IMG/VR virus record: IMGVR_UViG_3300031999_004847
Location: 1-26,929 of that record
Reading direction: 5' to 3' (one strand)
DNA from: a virus
Length of the DNA: 26,929 nucleotides
Within the stretch, counting starts at the first letter, position 1, and every line of letters starts with the position of its first letter. Of the stretch, positions 1 to 7,744 are shown one piece after another. A model generated the notes under the pieces. That model was not told where the DNA came from, searched no databases, and saw nothing but the letters and a program-made list of their open reading frames with translations. Made by a program: the position numbers and the translations under genes.

Positions 1-241
1 TCTGATCCACGACAACTGCGGCCGGGTTGAGGCCGCCCATCTGCTGCACGACAACTGCGGCCGGGTTGAGGCCGCCCATCTGCTGCACGACAACTGCGGC
101 CGGGTTGAGGCCGCCCATCTGATACACGACAACTGCGGCCGGGTTGAGGCCGCTCATCTGATACACGACAACTGCGGCCGGGTTGAGGCCGCTCATCTGC
201 TGCACGACAACTGCGGCCGGGTTGAGGCCGCCTGCCTGGAG
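1..241 (-). repeat. Six tandem 39-bp repeats, open reading frame on minus strand
   Basis: Six consecutive 39-bp units start at 8, 47, 86, 125, 164 and 203. They differ only at the CTG/ATA and CCC/CTC positions and in the last unit. Each unit holds a 6-bp hairpin (GCGGCC...GGCCGC, 7-nt loop). Because 39 is 13 codons, the minus strand stays open and reads QQMGGLNPAAVVV per unit. It is in the same frame as the upstream 97-aa gene after its single TAG. The opposite strand is also open, so coding is not proven. The window begins inside the array, so copy number is unknown. Confidence 0.9.
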
Positions 242-535
242 CTACGTGGCCAGCGTCAGCTCTATGTAGTGCCATGCAGTCCCGGTACTCGCCACCAGGT
301 ACACGTGGGCGCCTGCGCCGGCATCGTTCAGGATGGCCACAAAGCCGCTGCCAACCTGGGCTGGAGTGCCGAAGGCGGTGTCGAGCTGTGCATCAGTGGG
401 GGGGTTGGCTGTGTTGTCGGTCTTGTACTGGATCTCCACGACCTTTCTGGTTAAGGCGGTCAGGTCTGCCTTCTCGATGGGCGTGGGTAGCAGGACGTCG
501 ATCTGTGCGTGGGAGATGCGGCCGTTGTCTGACAA
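242..535 (-). CDS. Small phage structural-type protein, 97 aa, TTG start
   Basis: Function not recognised. The start is a TTG preceded by GGAGGCAACACC, a strong ribosome-binding site with 7-nt spacing; no ATG lies near. The N-terminal half (IDVLLPTPIEKADLTALTRK) looks helical. The C-terminal half (GSGFVAILNDAG, then AHVYLVASTGTAWHYIELTL) is beta-rich, as in small virion proteins. It is the last gene of the late operon inside the window, after the propeller-like gene at 857-2302. It ends in TAG and is followed in the same frame by the 39-bp repeat reading frame. A palindrome overlaps its start codon (525-567). Gene reality is likely, role unknown. Confidence 0.7.
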   Translation of the reverse strand: MSDNGRISHAQIDVLLPTPIEKADLTALTRKVVEIQYKTDNTANPPTDAQLDTAFGTPAQVGSGFVAILNDAGAGAHVYLVASTGTAWHYIELTLAT

Positions 536-567
536 GGTGTTGCCTCCTGGGTAGAGTTGTCTGACAA
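525..567. promoter_or_regulatory. Two identical 11-bp palindromes bracketing a ribosome-binding site
   Basis: The perfect palindrome TTGTCAGACAA occurs at 525-535 and 557-567, 32 bp apart (about three helical turns). The first contains the TTG start codon of the 97-aa gene; the second lies just upstream of its GGAGG. This could be a repressor operator pair or a translational control site. No promoter was identified here. Confidence 0.45.
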
Positions 568-630
568 ATGTGGGTGGGTGCGTTCCTTGTGTCTCTGGCG
601 TCGGGTGCTTGGTCTTCTCTCTTCCCTCCC

Positions 631-652
631 CGAAATCCGAAGGATTTTGTCC
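631..652. repeat. Dispersed 22-nt repeat, copy 1
   Basis: A 22-nt segment with core GAAGGATTTTGTCC and a small AAATCC/GGATTT hairpin. It recurs at 21781-21802 with two differences. In both places it lies next to AGTA-loop hairpins, so it is probably part of the same composite intergenic element. The stem is too weak to call a terminator. Confidence 0.6.
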
Positions 653-656
653 CTTC

Positions 657-838
657 TTCTGTGTGCGGGGAACGATTGTGTGTCGTCAGCCCTGCCGTCT
701 GTGTGCGGGAAGCGGGGCGCGCGGCGCGTACTCGCGCCGAGTTTATTCGCGCCCCGCGTTCGTCTGCGTGCGGGAAGCGCGGCGACTCCCCCTTTATTTC
801 CCCTTATTGTCGCCGCGCGTTCGTCTGTGTGTGGTGAC
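657..838 (-). repeat. Composite hairpin element, copy I
   Basis: This fills the gap between the 97-aa gene and the propeller-like gene. Hairpin B (714-755): outer stem GGGGCGCG/CGCGCCCC, inner stem GGCGCG/CGCGCC with TACT loop (AGTA in the transcript), and a one-sided 9-nt bulge at 739-747. Hairpin A (777-818): a 10-bp stem, GCGCGGCGAC/GTCGCCGCGC, with a 22-nt loop that is A/G-rich on the transcribed strand. The phrase GTCTGTGTGCGGG recurs with small changes near 657, 698, 761 and 824. Hairpin A begins 39 nt after the stop of the 857-2302 gene. Same architecture as 2512-2750 and 15577-15867. Remaining intergenic bases show nothing else. Confidence 0.7.
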
Positions 839-856
839 TTCTGGCAAAGCCGCGCG

Positions 857-2302
857 TCAGTCTATGGAGTAGTCCACGGCTATGTCGAGGATGCGGTGGT
901 CCAGGTTGCTGCCCGAGTCGTCGTCGATGGCCACTCTGACCTGGAGCAGGTAGAAAACCGTGGTGGTTGGGAATGTGATGCTGGGGATCAGCGTGTTACT
1001 CGTGGTCAGGTCGGTCGTCCACGCTGCTGTGTCGTCGATCCTGTGGCTCACAACTACCTTATAGTTGGTCGTGGCGCCGTCCATTAAGACCGTGATCTTG
1101 TTGAGGCGCTTGAGTTGGCCGGGATACTCCATATCCAGGTAGCTGGTGATCACAGATCCGTCTGCCAGGTTGGCGCGGCCTGCGGTCTGGAAACCGTGTG
1201 CTCCTACGTTGCCGGTGAACAGGATCAGGTCGTCGCCGACTGGATGTACGGCTGGCGAGTAGATCGTTGTTTCCTCGGTGACGGTGGGTAAAGCCGGCGT
1301 GAACGTGTCGCCGATCAGGGCATAGACTGTGTGGACGTTGGACGTGTGATTGAAGCTGTGGAGCATCAGGCGATCATTCCACGAGAACAGGTTGAGGTAG
1401 TAGACTGCTGAAAGTCGTAAAGTCGAGATGTGCCTGGCTGTGGATCCGTCGAAGACCCACAGGTCATAGTCATAGTAGGTGACTCCGCCAACGGATCGGC
1501 GGTGACAGCCCGGGATGATGTACAGCCGGTCGTTGTGGGCAGTTGCAACTAAACCGAGTACGCCGGCAGGGTTGCCTGGTGCGGGGATGGTGGCGATCTC
1601 GTGCATGGTCGATGGGCTGTTGTCTGGTACAACGATGGGGTTATTGTCGGGTATGTGATAGATGTGGATTGTGCCGTCCGTTTGCTGTGCGACAAGCGCC
1701 AGGTAGCCGTGGAATCCGCCTGCCCAGATGATGCGTAGTGTGACGATGGGGTCAAGGTAGATTTCGAAGGCGGATCGGGCGGTGTTGGTGCGGAACACAA
1801 CACCGTCATAGTCGATCATGTACATGTGCTCGCCGTAGGGCTTGAGCATCTTGACCCACTGTGTGGTGTAGAACGAGGCGATGGCTGCATCGTAGGCCGT
1901 GCCCCGGTACACTTCGAGGTTATCACCGATGGCCCAGAAGAAGCCTCCCCACCAGGCTATATTGTGGGGCGCGGCACTGGATGCGTTGTTGGGGTCGGTA
2001 TTCAGGTTGATGATAGAGCCTGCTGCCCATGCTGAACTGTATTCCACTATGGCCATGGACGCAGCCTGGTTTGAGCCGACGATCATGGTCTCGCCGGTGC
2101 TTGAATCACGGAAGGCAGCAGTTGGGTCGGTGAAGTTTGTGGGCAGTGCGATCTTGGTGGCCCAAGCGGGAGACCGCTGGAGGGTGCGTCCATCGTGGGT
2201 GAGCATCAAGGCATCGAGGGAGAAGAAGTCACCGGGATCCCGGTGGAGTGTGACACCTGGTCGCTTCCACTGCTGTTGAGTCCACGTCTTACGTGTTGGC
2301 AT
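857..2302 (-). CDS. Beta-propeller-like virion protein (possible tail nozzle), 481 aa
   Basis: Predicted structural protein. The start is ATG with AGGAGAG 5 nt upstream. Repeated blade-like strands carry small polar turns, such as WGGFFWAIGDNLEVYRG, GYLALVAQQTDGTIHIYH and NDRLYIIPG, across roughly residues 40-380. A C-terminal beta domain follows (LKRLNKITVLMDG, YKVVVSHRIDD, LDHRILDIAVDYSI). Together these suggest a beta-propeller plus beta-sandwich. It follows the adaptor-like gene at 2755-4062. In podoviruses, an adaptor ring is followed by a propeller-containing nozzle (T7 gp11/gp12), so that role is possible here. Alternatives are a tail hub or host-binding propeller. A long intergenic block precedes it. 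Confidence 0.75.
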   Translation of the reverse strand: MPTRKTWTQQQWKRPGVTLHRDPGDFFSLDALMLTHDGRTLQRSPAWATKIALPTNFTDPTAAFRDSSTGETMIVGSNQAASMAIVEYSSAWAAGSIINLNTDPNNASSAAPHNIAWWGGFFWAIGDNLEVYRGTAYDAAIASFYTTQWVKMLKPYGEHMYMIDYDGVVFRTNTARSAFEIYLDPIVTLRIIWAGGFHGYLALVAQQTDGTIHIYHIPDNNPIVVPDNSPSTMHEIATIPAPGNPAGVLGLVATAHNDRLYIIPGCHRRSVGGVTYYDYDLWVFDGSTARHISTLRLSAVYYLNLFSWNDRLMLHSFNHTSNVHTVYALIGDTFTPALPTVTEETTIYSPAVHPVGDDLILFTGNVGAHGFQTAGRANLADGSVITSYLDMEYPGQLKRLNKITVLMDGATTNYKVVVSHRIDDTAAWTTDLTTSNTLIPSITFPTTTVFYLLQVRVAIDDDSGSNLDHRILDIAVDYSID

Positions 2303-2427
2303 GGCTCTCCTGTTGTCTATGTCTCATAAGGACCCTTATGAGTCATGGGATGGTGGGCGTGTTATCGCGTGATCGAGTGGACCTGGTGGGACCGTGTGGT
2401 GGCTGGTCCCCTCCCCTACTGTGTCTC

Positions 2428-2460
<33 letters not shown>

Positions 2461-2511
2461 GTGCATCTATCTATCTTTGTCTCTATCTGTGTCTCTCTCC
2501 ATCTCTGTCAG

Positions 2512-2750
2512 AGTTGGAGAGGAAGGGGTATGGGGGTTTAGGAATTAGGATCAAGGTACTGCTGCTGTTGGGGGGGAAGGTGCATGCTCATGCAGATCGC
2601 CGCCGGTGAATACACCGGGTGGAAAATAGCTGGGGTGGGTCAGCGATCCTGGGGCGGGCGCGGCGCGTACTCGCGCCGAGTTTATTCGCCCGCCCCATCC
2701 CCGCGCGGCGAGTTCCCATTTATTTGCCCTTTTTCTCGCCGCGCGTCCTC
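2512..2750 (-). repeat. Composite hairpin element, copy II
   Basis: An intergenic block homologous to 15577-15867. Its left part (about 2512-2602) shares phrases such as GGAATTAGGATC, ACTGCTGCTGTTGGG and the palindrome TGCATGCTCATGCA with copy III. Hairpin B (2651-2696): 10-bp outer stem GGGGCGGGCG/CGCCCGCCCC, inner GGCGCG/CGCGCC with TACT loop, bulge GAGTTTATT at 2678-2686. Hairpin A (2702-2745): 11-bp stem CGCGCGGCGAG/CTCGCCGCGCG with a 22-nt loop. Hairpin A begins about 10 nt after the TAG stop of the adaptor-like gene. Outer stems differ from copy I but still pair. Confidence 0.75.
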
Positions 2751-2754
2751 TCCC

Positions 2755-4062
2755 CTACCATCTGCCTTGCGAGTCCCATCTATCGAGCGTGGGCGCGCTG
2801 GCGATGCCGGACTGGCGTGCAGCCCACTTGCGCGCGATTGCCTGCAGGAGGCGCTCGAACTCCTCGATGCGTGCGGCTGCCCACTCGCGCAGGCGCGTGG
2901 GGGTGCCTCTGCCCTGCTGCTCCTGCTCGCGCTCCTGGGCCGCGAAGCCGGCTGCACCGGTGACGATCACCGTCTCGGCATCCAGCGGGATCGACGTGGC
3001 GCTGGCCCCGTCCAGTCCGGACAGGCTGTGCAGGCGCGTGTACCAGATGCGGACCACGTCGCCGGTCTGTGGCTGGTCGACGTCGTCGATGAACAGGACG
3101 TTGCCCGGCCACGGTTCGAAGCGCCTCCACATTGGCGGGTGCTCCGGGTCGCTGGAGTCATAGTCCCACCAGACACGCATGATCTCCATGCGGTCGGTGA
3201 GGGTGGCGATGCTGATCTCCCTGCCGGTCGAGGTCAGGGTGATCGTGGCGATTGTCTGGTCGGGCGACACCATGGAGTAGCGCTGCAGCGCCCACCTCAG
3301 GGCCTCGTCCAGGTCGTCCAGGTCGTAGGTGGAGGCGTAGCGCTGCCAGGCCGGAGGGCGGAGGGCGATGCCATAGCGGAAGTTCTTGCCCATCTCCTCG
3401 GCCAGGGCCATCAGGTTTTTGACGGTCTGGTCGTCGACGTTCAGCGTTTCGGCGAGCTCGGCGGCGCGGGCCTGGAGCGCATAGTGGCAGGCTCCGGTGA
3501 TGATGTACTGGATGTCCTCGGATGGGATGGTGGTGGCGGTGGCGCTGGCCAGGAGATTGAGCGTATGGGCCTTGGTGTACCAGATGCGGACGACATCCGT
3601 AGTCTGGGGCTGTGACGGATCATCGATGTAGAGGATCGCACCCGGCCAGACCTGGAACTGCCTCCAGTGCGGCGGGTGGTCCGGGGCGGCTGAATCATAG
3701 TCCCACCATACACGCAGCACGCGGATCAGCCCTGTAAGGCTGCTCATGCTGATCTCCCGTCCTGCAGCGGACAGGGTAATGGTGCCGATTGCTGTCGCCG
3801 GGTCCTGGCGGGTGTACTGCTGGATGGCCTGGGTGATCGCCTCGTCCAGGTCGCCTGATGCCCACCTGGTCAGGGCGACGTCTTGGAGCTGGAGGGCAAC
3901 GCGGGCGCGGAGGGTGGTCAACGTCTCGGCGGACGTGGCGACTGGTAGGGCTTCCGTCTCGCCACTGGCGGCCTGGAGCTGTGTGAGCAGGCGCGCGCGG
4001 AGCGAGCTGAGCGTGGCGTTGCTGGCCCCTGACGCTGGGGTGCCGGTTCCTGAGCCTGGCAT
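2755..4062 (-). CDS. Internally duplicated head-tail adaptor-like protein, 435 aa
   Basis: Probable head-tail connector component. The start is ATG with AAAAGGAG 6 nt upstream. The protein contains two homologous halves of about 120 residues (71-192 and 250-373). Each runs DLDEAI or DLDEAL, then a TITL strand, GREIS, MRVWWDYDS or LRVWWDYDS, HPPxWRxFxxWPG, IDDxxQPQTxDVVRIWYT, and a terminal ITGA helix. The N-terminal phrases LRARLLTQLQ and LRARVALQLQD, followed by an acidic helix, match the usual start of phage adaptor proteins (typically 100-200 aa with one copy). Fusion of two adaptor modules in one chain is unusual. The C-terminal 60 residues are charged and helical. Function is inferred. 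Confidence 0.75.
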   Translation of the reverse strand: MPGSGTGTPASGASNATLSSLRARLLTQLQAASGETEALPVATSAETLTTLRARVALQLQDVALTRWASGDLDEAITQAIQQYTRQDPATAIGTITLSAAGREISMSSLTGLIRVLRVWWDYDSAAPDHPPHWRQFQVWPGAILYIDDPSQPQTTDVVRIWYTKAHTLNLLASATATTIPSEDIQYIITGACHYALQARAAELAETLNVDDQTVKNLMALAEEMGKNFRYGIALRPPAWQRYASTYDLDDLDEALRWALQRYSMVSPDQTIATITLTSTGREISIATLTDRMEIMRVWWDYDSSDPEHPPMWRRFEPWPGNVLFIDDVDQPQTGDVVRIWYTRLHSLSGLDGASATSIPLDAETVIVTGAAGFAAQEREQEQQGRGTPTRLREWAAARIEEFERLLQAIARKWAARQSGIASAPTLDRWDSQGRW

Positions 4063-4104
4063 GGGGAGCTCCTTTTATCACGAATCCAATGGGAGCAGGA
4101 AGCG

Positions 4105-4328
4105 GGCTAGGGGTCCGGAGTACTCGACGGTACCCGACGCCCGCGCTGCTTTCCTGGGGGAGCCTGACCCGCGCGCGCTCTTTGCGCGGGGCTGGCTTCC
4201 CCTTCCTTCCTGCTCTTTCCTTGTCCTGGCTGGCGCTAGGGGTCTGGAGTACTCGACAGTCCCCGACGCGCCAGCTTTCCCCCGGGGTGGGCAGACCCGC
4301 GCGCGCTCTTTGCGCGGGGCTGGCCTCC
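4105..4328 (-). repeat. Duplicated hairpin block, period about 128 bp
   Basis: Two copies (about 4105-4200 and 4234-4328) fill the gap between the fibre and adaptor-like genes. Each has an upstream-pairing arm around GGAGTACTCGAC: GGGTCCG/CGGTACCC in copy 1 and GGGGTCTG/CAGTCCCC in copy 2, with near-compensating changes. Each also has a second hairpin, CCCGCGC/GCGCGGG with 9-nt loop, at 4168-4190 and 4296-4318. The GAGTACTC core links it to the 43-bp repeats at 21.85 kb. The block lies in the leader of the adaptor-like gene. Confidence 0.65.
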
Positions 4329-4335
4329 CCGGAGA

Positions 4336-6129
4336 TCACGCGACAACTTCAACGTCAGGGTTGGTAAAGTTCCACCCTGACTTGGCTCTCCAGTAGTAGT
4401 AGGTGCCGGCGTCGAGATAGAAGGTCACTTTGCCGAGGGTGGTGGTGATGCCCGAGGCGATGACGTTCGCGCCTGCGGAGTCAGTGGTGGCCCACACTTG
4501 GGCATCAGCGATCGGCGTCGCATCTACGGATGACGTCAGGGTGTACACCCAGGTGACGGCGCCTGCGCCGGAACTGGCCCCGGCTGTGTCGAGAAGCAGA
4601 TCCAGCCTGCCTCCGTCGTGCCAGTCGGTTTGCAGCTCGTTGGTGTCGGCCAGGATAGCGGCGATCTCGGTGTCGAGATAGCCGGCTATGGTGGAGATCT
4701 CGGTGTCGATCAGGTCGTCCAGCGTGGTCCCGGTATCTTCCAGGATAGCGTCAACGTCGGTCCAGAGCTGCTCGCCGGCTTTGCCTGCGCTTACGTGGCC
4801 GGTCGCGGTCTCGTCCCAGACTGCATCCGCGACCTCGGCGGCGGTCGGCGGTGTGCCGGCTCCGCCTGCGGCATCCAGCAGGAGGTCGAGTCTGCCTCCA
4901 TCGTGCCAGTCGGTCTGTAGCTCGTTGGTGTCGGCCAGAATGGCGTCGATGTCGGTCTCGAGTGTGGTCCCGGTGTCCACGAGGATAGCGGCGGTATCTA
5001 CCTTGACTGCGGCGACATCTGCGGCAACGGTCGCGCCGGCAGGAGCGCCGCCCAGATACTTGCCGAACGTGGAAGCGGTGGTATGGCCACTGGCGAGTTC
5101 ATCCCAGACCTGATCTGCGATCTCGGCGACCGCGTCGGCGGCGAGCTCGGATGCGCCGATGGCGTCGGCTGCTATGGCAGCGGCGTCGATCGCGCCGGCT
5201 GCGAACGTGGCCGCGTCTATGGCTCCGTCTGCGACTGCCGCGGCGTTGATTGCGCCGGCTGCGAAGGTAGCGGCGTCGATGGCTGCGTCTGCGATGGCAG
5301 CAGCGTTGATCGCGCCTGCTGCGAAGGTAGCGGCGTCGATAGCTCCATCGTTGATGCTGGCTGCGGTGATCGCGTTGGCGGCGACTGCCCCGATGCTGGC
5401 GTCGATGCGACCGGAAACCAGAGTGGCAGGGATACGTCCATCGAGGGTCGTGCCGGTGTCTACCAGGATCGCGGCTGTGTCGACCTTGACGGCTGGCAGG
5501 TCGGTATCGTGAATGTCGTTGATGTGGGTATGGACGGCGGCAATGTCGGTGATTGCCGTGCCCACGTCCGTGTGAATGTTGGTGACATCGGCGGATAGTG
5601 TCGCGCCGATGGTTGGTGCTCCGCCGAGGTACAGGCCAAACGTGGTTGCTGCGGTGTGGCCTGCGACGGCCTCATCCCAGACTGCATCCACGAGGACAGT
5701 AGCCTGGTCGTGTACGGCGACTTCGGGCACACCTGCGGTGCCGGCAGCGTGACACGCGGTTCCGATCCACTGCGTGACCGAAACGTCGAGGATGTCTGCA
5801 CCAAAGAGCGAATCCCACACGTTGGCTGGCACAACCATGCATTCTTTCCACACGGGCAACGCTCCGGCCATGTTGATCGCAATGCTCAAGGCTCCGAGTG
5901 TGTTCGTGTCGGTGGTGCTGAGTGGAATGGTATACCATCCGTTATGTGCGGCGTCGTGGACGCCGTGTGTTGTGTCGCCTTTGAGTGTGAACGCGCCGCC
6001 GTTCTTGGAGAGGAGAACCTCTTGCTCTGTGATGTCCAGGGCGATTTCTGCGGTGGCCCCATCCGTTGCGTCCACGAACGGACCCATGACCAGGGTGACG
6101 GCCGTCGATTGTTTGAGCCATACGGTCAT
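4336..6129 (-). CDS. Repetitive tail-fibre-like protein, 597 aa
   Basis: Probable trimeric fibre or appendage protein. The start chosen is ATG at 6129, behind CAGGAGGCCAGC and overlapping the previous stop as ATGA. Residues 1-130 form a beta-rich head (TVTLVMGPF... WYTIPLSTTDT). The middle repeats VWDEA or VWDEL, STFGxYLGGAP, VDTAAILVDTGTTL and AILADTNELQTDWHDGGRL. It also has a strongly periodic Ala/Ile stretch (AIDAATFAAGAINAAAIAD and relatives, near residues 250-340), typical of triple-stranded fibre shafts. The C-terminal 75 residues resemble a carboxypeptidase-regulatory/Ig-like beta domain (PIADAQVWATTD... GTYYYWRAKSG). It sits with lectin-like genes. Exact location on the virion is unknown. 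Confidence 0.8.
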   Translation of the reverse strand: MTVWLKQSTAVTLVMGPFVDATDGATAEIALDITEQEVLLSKNGGAFTLKGDTTHGVHDAAHNGWYTIPLSTTDTNTLGALSIAINMAGALPVWKECMVVPANVWDSLFGADILDVSVTQWIGTACHAAGTAGVPEVAVHDQATVLVDAVWDEAVAGHTAATTFGLYLGGAPTIGATLSADVTNIHTDVGTAITDIAAVHTHINDIHDTDLPAVKVDTAAILVDTGTTLDGRIPATLVSGRIDASIGAVAANAITAASINDGAIDAATFAAGAINAAAIADAAIDAATFAAGAINAAAVADGAIDAATFAAGAIDAAAIAADAIGASELAADAVAEIADQVWDELASGHTTASTFGKYLGGAPAGATVAADVAAVKVDTAAILVDTGTTLETDIDAILADTNELQTDWHDGGRLDLLLDAAGGAGTPPTAAEVADAVWDETATGHVSAGKAGEQLWTDVDAILEDTGTTLDDLIDTEISTIAGYLDTEIAAILADTNELQTDWHDGGRLDLLLDTAGASSGAGAVTWVYTLTSSVDATPIADAQVWATTDSAGANVIASGITTTLGKVTFYLDAGTYYYWRAKSGWNFTNPDVEVVA

Positions 6130-6770
6130 GCTGGCCTCCTGAGTCTGAACTGATGCATGGAGCGTGGCGGTTGGCCGCCAGCAGCGGCGACGGTACCCCC
6201 GCCAAAGTTGTCGAGAAGGGATGTGCTGTCGTCTCCTCCCATTCCGATGTGCCCGGCTGCGGTGTAGGTGGTGTCGGTTCGGGATCCCAGGCTGGCCCAG
6301 GTTCCACCGGTCTTGCGGTAGGCGGCGATGGCGCTGCCGATGGCCTCGATGCCGAGCGAGTCTCCGTTGCTGAAGTCCTGGGAGATGGTGGCGCCTAGCT
6401 GCGTGTTGCTGGCTCCTTCGAGGCGCAGGATATAGGTTTGATCCGTAGCACTGGCGATGTACAGATATTGTACCTGGTATCCATCGAGGGATGATCCTCC
6501 CTCGCTGGCCAGGCGGCAGGACACCCAGTCTTGACAGTAGTCTTGTGGCAGGGTGGGCATATCCGCGTACGCCTCGGAGTTTGGCCCGAAGGTGCTCGCG
6601 TTCCAATAATCGTCGGCAAAAACCGGGGAAACCGACGAGTCGGGGACTGCGACGTTGGAGACAATGGAAAAATCATCGGCACCTGGGTAGATGGGGCTGG
6701 TCCAGCCAGCCCCGAGGTCTCCGTTAGCACGGTTGAAGGCGTCAAGTACGCTGGTGGTCGGGAAGGCCAT
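6126..6770 (-). CDS. Concanavalin A-like (LamG-type) lectin-fold protein, 214 aa
   Basis: Probable glycan-binding virion protein. The N-terminus (FPTTSVLDAFNRANGDLGAGW), the strands YQVQYLYIASATDQTYILRLEG and SLGIEAIGSAIAAYRKTGGTW, and the closing HIGMGG...LLDNFGGGT match the jelly-roll pattern of LamG/concanavalin A-like domains common in phage appendages. The domain spans nearly the whole chain; the last 15 residues are basic (SMHQFRLRRPA). The start is ATG behind a purine-rich GAGAGGGGG. The stop overlaps the fibre gene (ATGA), implying coupled synthesis. Binding target unknown. Confidence 0.75.
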   Translation of the reverse strand: MAFPTTSVLDAFNRANGDLGAGWTSPIYPGADDFSIVSNVAVPDSSVSPVFADDYWNASTFGPNSEAYADMPTLPQDYCQDWVSCRLASEGGSSLDGYQVQYLYIASATDQTYILRLEGASNTQLGATISQDFSNGDSLGIEAIGSAIAAYRKTGGTWASLGSRTDTTYTAAGHIGMGGDDSTSLLDNFGGGTVAAAGGQPPRSMHQFRLRRPA

Positions 6771-6811
6771 GGACCCCCTCTCTTATCCCCCCGTGAACGG
6801 GGGGAGGCAGG

Positions 6812-7303
6812 TCACGATTTCTCCTGGATGTCCTTGTCCACGTCGGCGATGCGGCGACAGGTGACAGGTGGCCCGTCGCAGGTGATGGTATCTGTTTCCT
6901 TGTCGTAGCTGGTGCGCAAGCGGCGGCTGGCGGCGAACTGGAGGACCTGGCCCAGGGTGGACGTGGAGATGTCGGGTCCTAGAGTGGTGCGCATCTCGTC
7001 AGTGGTGTAGCCCATGTCCAGGATGTGATTGACGATCGCCCCGCGTGCGTTGGCGCTGAGGGTGGAGAGGCGATCGGTGAGAACAGTCAGTGGCAGCCGT
7101 GTGTAGAGCGTGGCCAGGGTCGCGAGTGTCTCGTCACTGGCGCGTACCTTGACGACGGCGCGATTGCCTAGTACCTCGCTCTCGGACCAGGCTCCGCCTT
7201 CTCCGTAGATCTGGGGGGTCTGGTCATCTATGGCGACGTACCGGGTGGGTCTCTTTGCGGGAATCCGGCGCTTGTATGGGACGATGAGCCAGGCGATGCT
7301 CAT
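6812..7303 (-). CDS. Unknown late protein, 163 aa
   Basis: Not recognised. The start ATG overlaps the preceding stop (ATGA). The N-terminus (MSIAWLIVPYKRRIPAKRPTRYVAIDDQTPQI) is basic and strand-rich. The middle is helical (SDETLATLATLYTRLPLTVLTDRLSTL) and the C-terminus charged, with two cysteines (ITCDGPPVTCRR). The pattern of a short beta N-terminus followed by helical bundles would suit a tail-assembly or chaperone-like protein, but nothing decides it. Located between the small basic protein gene and the lectin-like gene. Confidence 0.7.
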   Translation of the reverse strand: MSIAWLIVPYKRRIPAKRPTRYVAIDDQTPQIYGEGGAWSESEVLGNRAVVKVRASDETLATLATLYTRLPLTVLTDRLSTLSANARGAIVNHILDMGYTTDEMRTTLGPDISTSTLGQVLQFAASRRLRTSYDKETDTITCDGPPVTCRRIADVDKDIQEKS

Positions 7304-7554
7304 TTGCGTTTCCCCTTTGGCTTTTCAGCGAGAGAGCGCGCGGGTCTGTTTGCCGCGCGCGGCGTTGCCGGCAGATCAGGGGCTGGGGTCTGGGGCTTTG
7401 TGTCATTGCGGCCGGCCAGGTGTGCGGTGATCTCGAGGAGGATCATCTGGAGAAAGTCGGCGTGGTTTTTCTTGCCGTCATAGCCCCAGGTGAGCGAGTC
7501 GGTCTCGCCTTTGTCGGTGGTCAGGTGTACGGTGATGGCTGCGAGATGCCACAT
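7300..7554 (-). CDS. Small basic-tailed late protein, 84 aa
   Basis: Not recognised. I chose ATG at 7554 because AAGGAGA lies 6 nt upstream; a TTG at 7572 has no site. The first 50 residues are compact (WHLAAITVHLTTDKGETDSLTWGYDG, then ADFLQMILLEITAHLAG). The last 30 are Pro/Ala/Arg/Lys-rich and probably disordered, ending KPKGKRK. The start is 1 nt beyond the stop of the two-helix membrane protein at 7556-7744, and the stop overlaps the next gene. Confidence 0.65.
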   Translation of the reverse strand: MWHLAAITVHLTTDKGETDSLTWGYDGKKNHADFLQMILLEITAHLAGRNDTKPQTPAPDLPATPRAANRPARSLAEKPKGKRK

Positions 7555-7555
7555 A

Positions 7556-7744
7556 TCAGGTCTCCTTCTCAAAGAACAGGTACTTGATGAGTGCGGCGAG
7601 TAGCAGGGAGTCGTGGCAGATGGCCAGGGCCAGCATTCCGCACCAGGCGGCGACCTGCCACGGCGTCATGAGCGTGAACCAGCTCAGGCGCGGGTTGATG
7701 GTGATCGACAGCATCCAGAACCCGGCGACCAGGATGAGCGACAT
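7556..7744 (-). CDS. Two-helix membrane protein, 62 aa
   Basis: A small membrane protein with hydrophobic segments at about residues 3-17 (LILVAGFWMLSITI) and 30-57 (VAAWCGMLALAIC ... LLLAALIKYLFF), and charge only at the C-terminus (FEKET). It overlaps the preceding stop by one base (TAATG). Size and topology would allow a holin or spanin-like role, but no lysis enzyme is visible nearby, and a second candidate lies at 13415-13675. Function is not established. Confidence 0.65.
   Translation of the reverse strand: MSLILVAGFWMLSITINPRLSWFTLMTPWQVAAWCGMLALAICHDSLLLAALIKYLFFEKET

Noticed and set aside
1-241. CRISPR array
   Set aside because: Units are contiguous 39-bp copies with no unique spacers.
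2584-3615. 343-aa plus-strand reading frame
   Set aside because: Antisense to the duplicated adaptor-like gene; composition is a shadow of its codons and there is no ribosome-binding site.
6130-6606. N-terminal extension of the fibre gene to 756 aa
   Set aside because: The extension is a frame shadow of the lectin-like gene; the ATG at 6129 has a GGAGG site and an ATGA overlap.
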